Shown piece by piece: positions 5,952 through 6,796 of a stretch of 6,796 nucleotides of DNA; the first letter of the stretch is position 1, and each line of letters begins with the position of its first letter. The notes under the pieces are model-generated. The model was not told the DNA's origin, did no database searches, and saw only the letters and a program-made list of their open reading frames with translations. The position numbers were made by a program, and so were the translations under genes. Origin of the DNA: Chloroflexota bacterium (GTDB taxonomy: Bacteria; Chloroflexota; UBA6077; JACQUR01); assembly GCA_016210245.1 (NCBI GenBank), contig JACQUR010000270.1, forward strand, positions 1 to 6,796, read 5' to 3'.

Positions 5952-6482
5952 CTAGCCGGTCGAGTTATCGCCCCAGGCCCAGACCTTCCCATCCGCCCCG
6001 AGGGCCAGGCTGTGCGCGCTGCCTGCCGCGATGGCGGTGACCCCGCTCAACCCCTGCACCTGCACCGGCGTGGCGCGGTTGGTGGTCGTGCCGTCGCCCA
6101 ACTGGCCGGAGCGGTTGTCGCCCCAACTCCAGACGGTTCCGTCGGGCTGCAAGGCCAGGCTGTGCCCATCGCCCGCGGCGACGGCGACCGCGCCGCCAAG
6201 CGCGGCCACCCGAGCGGCCACGGGGTGCGGGCTGGTCGTGCCGTCGCCCAGTTGGCCGGTGGCATTGGCGCCCCAGGCCCAGGCCTCTGCTGTTGGCAGT
6301 GCGCTCGCCAGCCTGGCCAGCGGGGGCGTCCTCGTCTCCAGGCCAGGCGACCGCGGCGGTGCGACTGGTGCGCCCGCGGCGCTCGCAGAGGCCCAGGCGG
6401 ATGGCTCCCAGGCTGTCGGCAGCAGACTGAGCAGGGCGAGCGCAACCAACGTGGAGCGCAGAGTCCAACGGTCGAGCGCCAT
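5952..6482 (-). CDS. Secreted RCC1-repeat protein, N-terminal part, ended by an amber codon
   Basis: I chose the ATG at 6480-6482 because GGGAGG sits 6 nt upstream; an in-frame ATG at 6507-6509 has no ribosome binding site. The 176-aa product starts with a signal peptide: MALDRWTLR, a hydrophobic core STLVALALLSLLP, and AWA or ASA cleavage sites near residues 29-35. After a Pro-rich stretch come two complete RCC1 blades from about residue 65 (AWAWGANATGQLGDGTT, VWSWGDNRSGQLGDGTT) and the start of a third (VWAWGDNSTG). Translation then meets TAG at 5952-5954. In almost every other blade this codon is CAG (Gln of GQLGDGTT or GQVGDGTT), so one C-to-T change explains the stop, and the same frame continues for 528 codons. 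The intact gene would be about 705 codons and encode an exported beta-propeller protein of unknown ligand. I consider it a recent pseudogene, a sequencing error or, less likely, a readthrough product. Confidence 0.75.
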   Translation of the reverse strand: MALDRWTLRSTLVALALLSLLPTAWEPSAWASASAAGAPVAPPRSPGLETRTPPLARLASALPTAEAWAWGANATGQLGDGTTSPHPVAARVAALGGAVAVAAGDGHSLALQPDGTVWSWGDNRSGQLGDGTTTNRATPVQVQGLSGVTAIAAGSAHSLALGADGKVWAWGDNSTG

Positions 6483-6647
6483 CCGCGGCCTCCCGGGGGT
6501 GAGGAACATGGCAGCGCACGCGATGGCCAGCGGAGCCCGTCCTTTGACAGCGAAACAGGGGCGGAACAGCCGGTGGTAGCGCTATGCTAACGCGGAGGAG
6601 TGAAGGGGGCAAGGGGCGCGCGTGACCAGCTTCAGTGCCGGCGGTCG

Positions 6648-6727
6648 CTGAGCCGTAGGGGGCGACGGCCCGGTCGCCCCGCCGCCCCTGAGCCGTAGGG
6701 GGCGACGGCTCTGTCGCCCCGCCGCCC
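6648..6727. repeat. Two tandem 40-bp hairpin repeats
   Basis: Copies at 6648-6687 and 6688-6727 differ at two positions (C/T and G/T in the loop). Each carries GGGGCGAC and GTCGCCCC as an 8-bp stem (6659-6666 with 6673-6680; 6699-6706 with 6713-6720) around a 6-nt loop, preceded by CTGAGCCGTAG. The stems are conserved while both differences fall in the loops, consistent with a structured repeat unit. The function is unknown; similar GTAGGGGCGAC hairpins are, as I recall, common between Chloroflexota genes. Confidence 0.85.
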
Positions 6728-6737
6728 CGAGGGCGGC
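6721..6737. repeat. Small GC hairpin
   Basis: GCCGCCC (6721-6727) pairs perfectly with GGGCGGC (6731-6737) around a CGA loop. It overlaps the end of the second 40-bp repeat and would be an alternative fold for it. No U-tract follows, so a terminator is not supported. Confidence 0.6.
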
Positions 6738-6740
6738 AGA

Positions 6741-6796
6741 GCGTGGTGCCCAGGGGGCTGGAGGAGAGCTGCTGGCCGGCCCCCTGGCCACCACGC
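6741..6796. repeat. Inverted repeat with 18-nt arms at the window edge
   Basis: GCGTGGTGCCCAGGGGGC (6741-6758) and its reverse complement (6779-6796) match at 17 of 18 positions around a 20-nt loop. The right arm ends at the last base of the window, so the element may be longer. Confidence 0.8.

Larger units (their letters stand above)
6510..6796. other. Repeat-rich intergenic region upstream of the RCC1 gene
   Basis: No convincing gene is present to the window edge. The region should contain the RCC1 promoter on the minus strand, but I see no good -35/-10 pair in that orientation. On the plus strand there is an isolated TATGCT (6583-6588) and an isolated TTGACA (6544-6549) at an unusable 33-nt spacing. 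The remainder holds tandem hairpin repeats and inverted repeats. Confidence 0.55.

Noticed and set aside
5952..5954. Programmed readthrough or pyrrolysine-type decoding of the amber codon
   Set aside because: The following codon (TTG) is not a known efficient readthrough context, and no recoding element or related tRNA/enzyme gene is visible. Kept only as a remote alternative.
4380..6290. CRISPR-like regular repeats
   Set aside because: The ~150-bp periodicity (CCGTCGCCCAGTTGGCC and CCCCAGGCCCAGAC) is the coding repeat of RCC1 blades, in frame, and not repeat-spacer units.
6544..6588. TTGACA and TATGCT on the plus strand as a promoter
   Set aside because: The 33-nt spacing is too long for a sigma70 promoter, and no gene follows on that strand within the window.
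5166..6590. 474-codon plus-strand open frame
   Set aside because: It is antisense to the RCC1 gene; the translation is Arg/Gly-rich and reflects the repeat DNA and high GC. The minus strand has blade consensus, a signal peptide and a ribosome binding site.

Overview
GC-rich bacterial DNA that looks like a Chloroflexota chromosome or a similar environmental lineage. Three things suggest this: Thr/Pro-rich linkers and tails on exported proteins, a secreted RCC1-repeat protein interrupted by a (T/A-P-T) linker, and many hairpin-type intergenic repeats. No rRNA, tRNA, CRISPR array, transposase or phage gene is visible, and the taxonomic call is inference. LAYOUT: (1) 1-147 is the 3' end of a plus-strand gene with a Thr/Pro-rich C-terminus. 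(2) 148-917 has no convincing gene. It holds a 7-nt tandem repeat, a perfect 74-nt spacerless palindrome and a good sigma70-type promoter (TTGGCA-17-TATGCT). (3) 918-1530 is a patchwork of broken genes: a plus-strand start of a histidine-kinase-type 7TM sensor region, an unidentified minus-strand fragment, and the first ~29 codons of a CcbP-like calcium-binding protein with its ribosome binding site. (4) 1517-2422 is a nearly complete C-terminal part of a conserved uncharacterised family; its N-terminus is missing and the CcbP fragment abuts it in another frame. (5) 2401-2510 is a 110-nt near-perfect palindrome that supplies the last codons and stop of that gene. (6) 2594-4378 encodes an intact 594-aa protein with a HARE-HTH-like winged helix at the N-terminus and a TPR/ST7-like C-terminus, preceded by a TATGAT box and a 16-nt palindrome. 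(7) 4365-6482, minus strand, encodes a secreted RCC1-repeat (beta-propeller) protein of about 705 codons. It is interrupted by one in-frame amber codon at 5952-5954, where the blade consensus predicts CAG (Gln). Its 3' end overlaps the HARE/TPR gene tail-to-tail by 14 nt. (8) 6510-6796 is intergenic, with two tandem 40-bp hairpin repeats, a small hairpin and a larger inverted repeat reaching the window edge. HOW IT FITS TOGETHER: no pathway or operon is evident. The region reads as an accessory segment where gene truncation and palindromic-repeat insertion have been active. The intact HARE-HTH/TPR protein is probably regulatory or scaffolding, and the RCC1 protein is probably cell-surface or secreted. 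I found no convincing new defence or mobile system. The most unusual signals are the two long spacerless palindromes, the chain of truncated genes joined end to end, and the single amber codon in an otherwise intact propeller gene.
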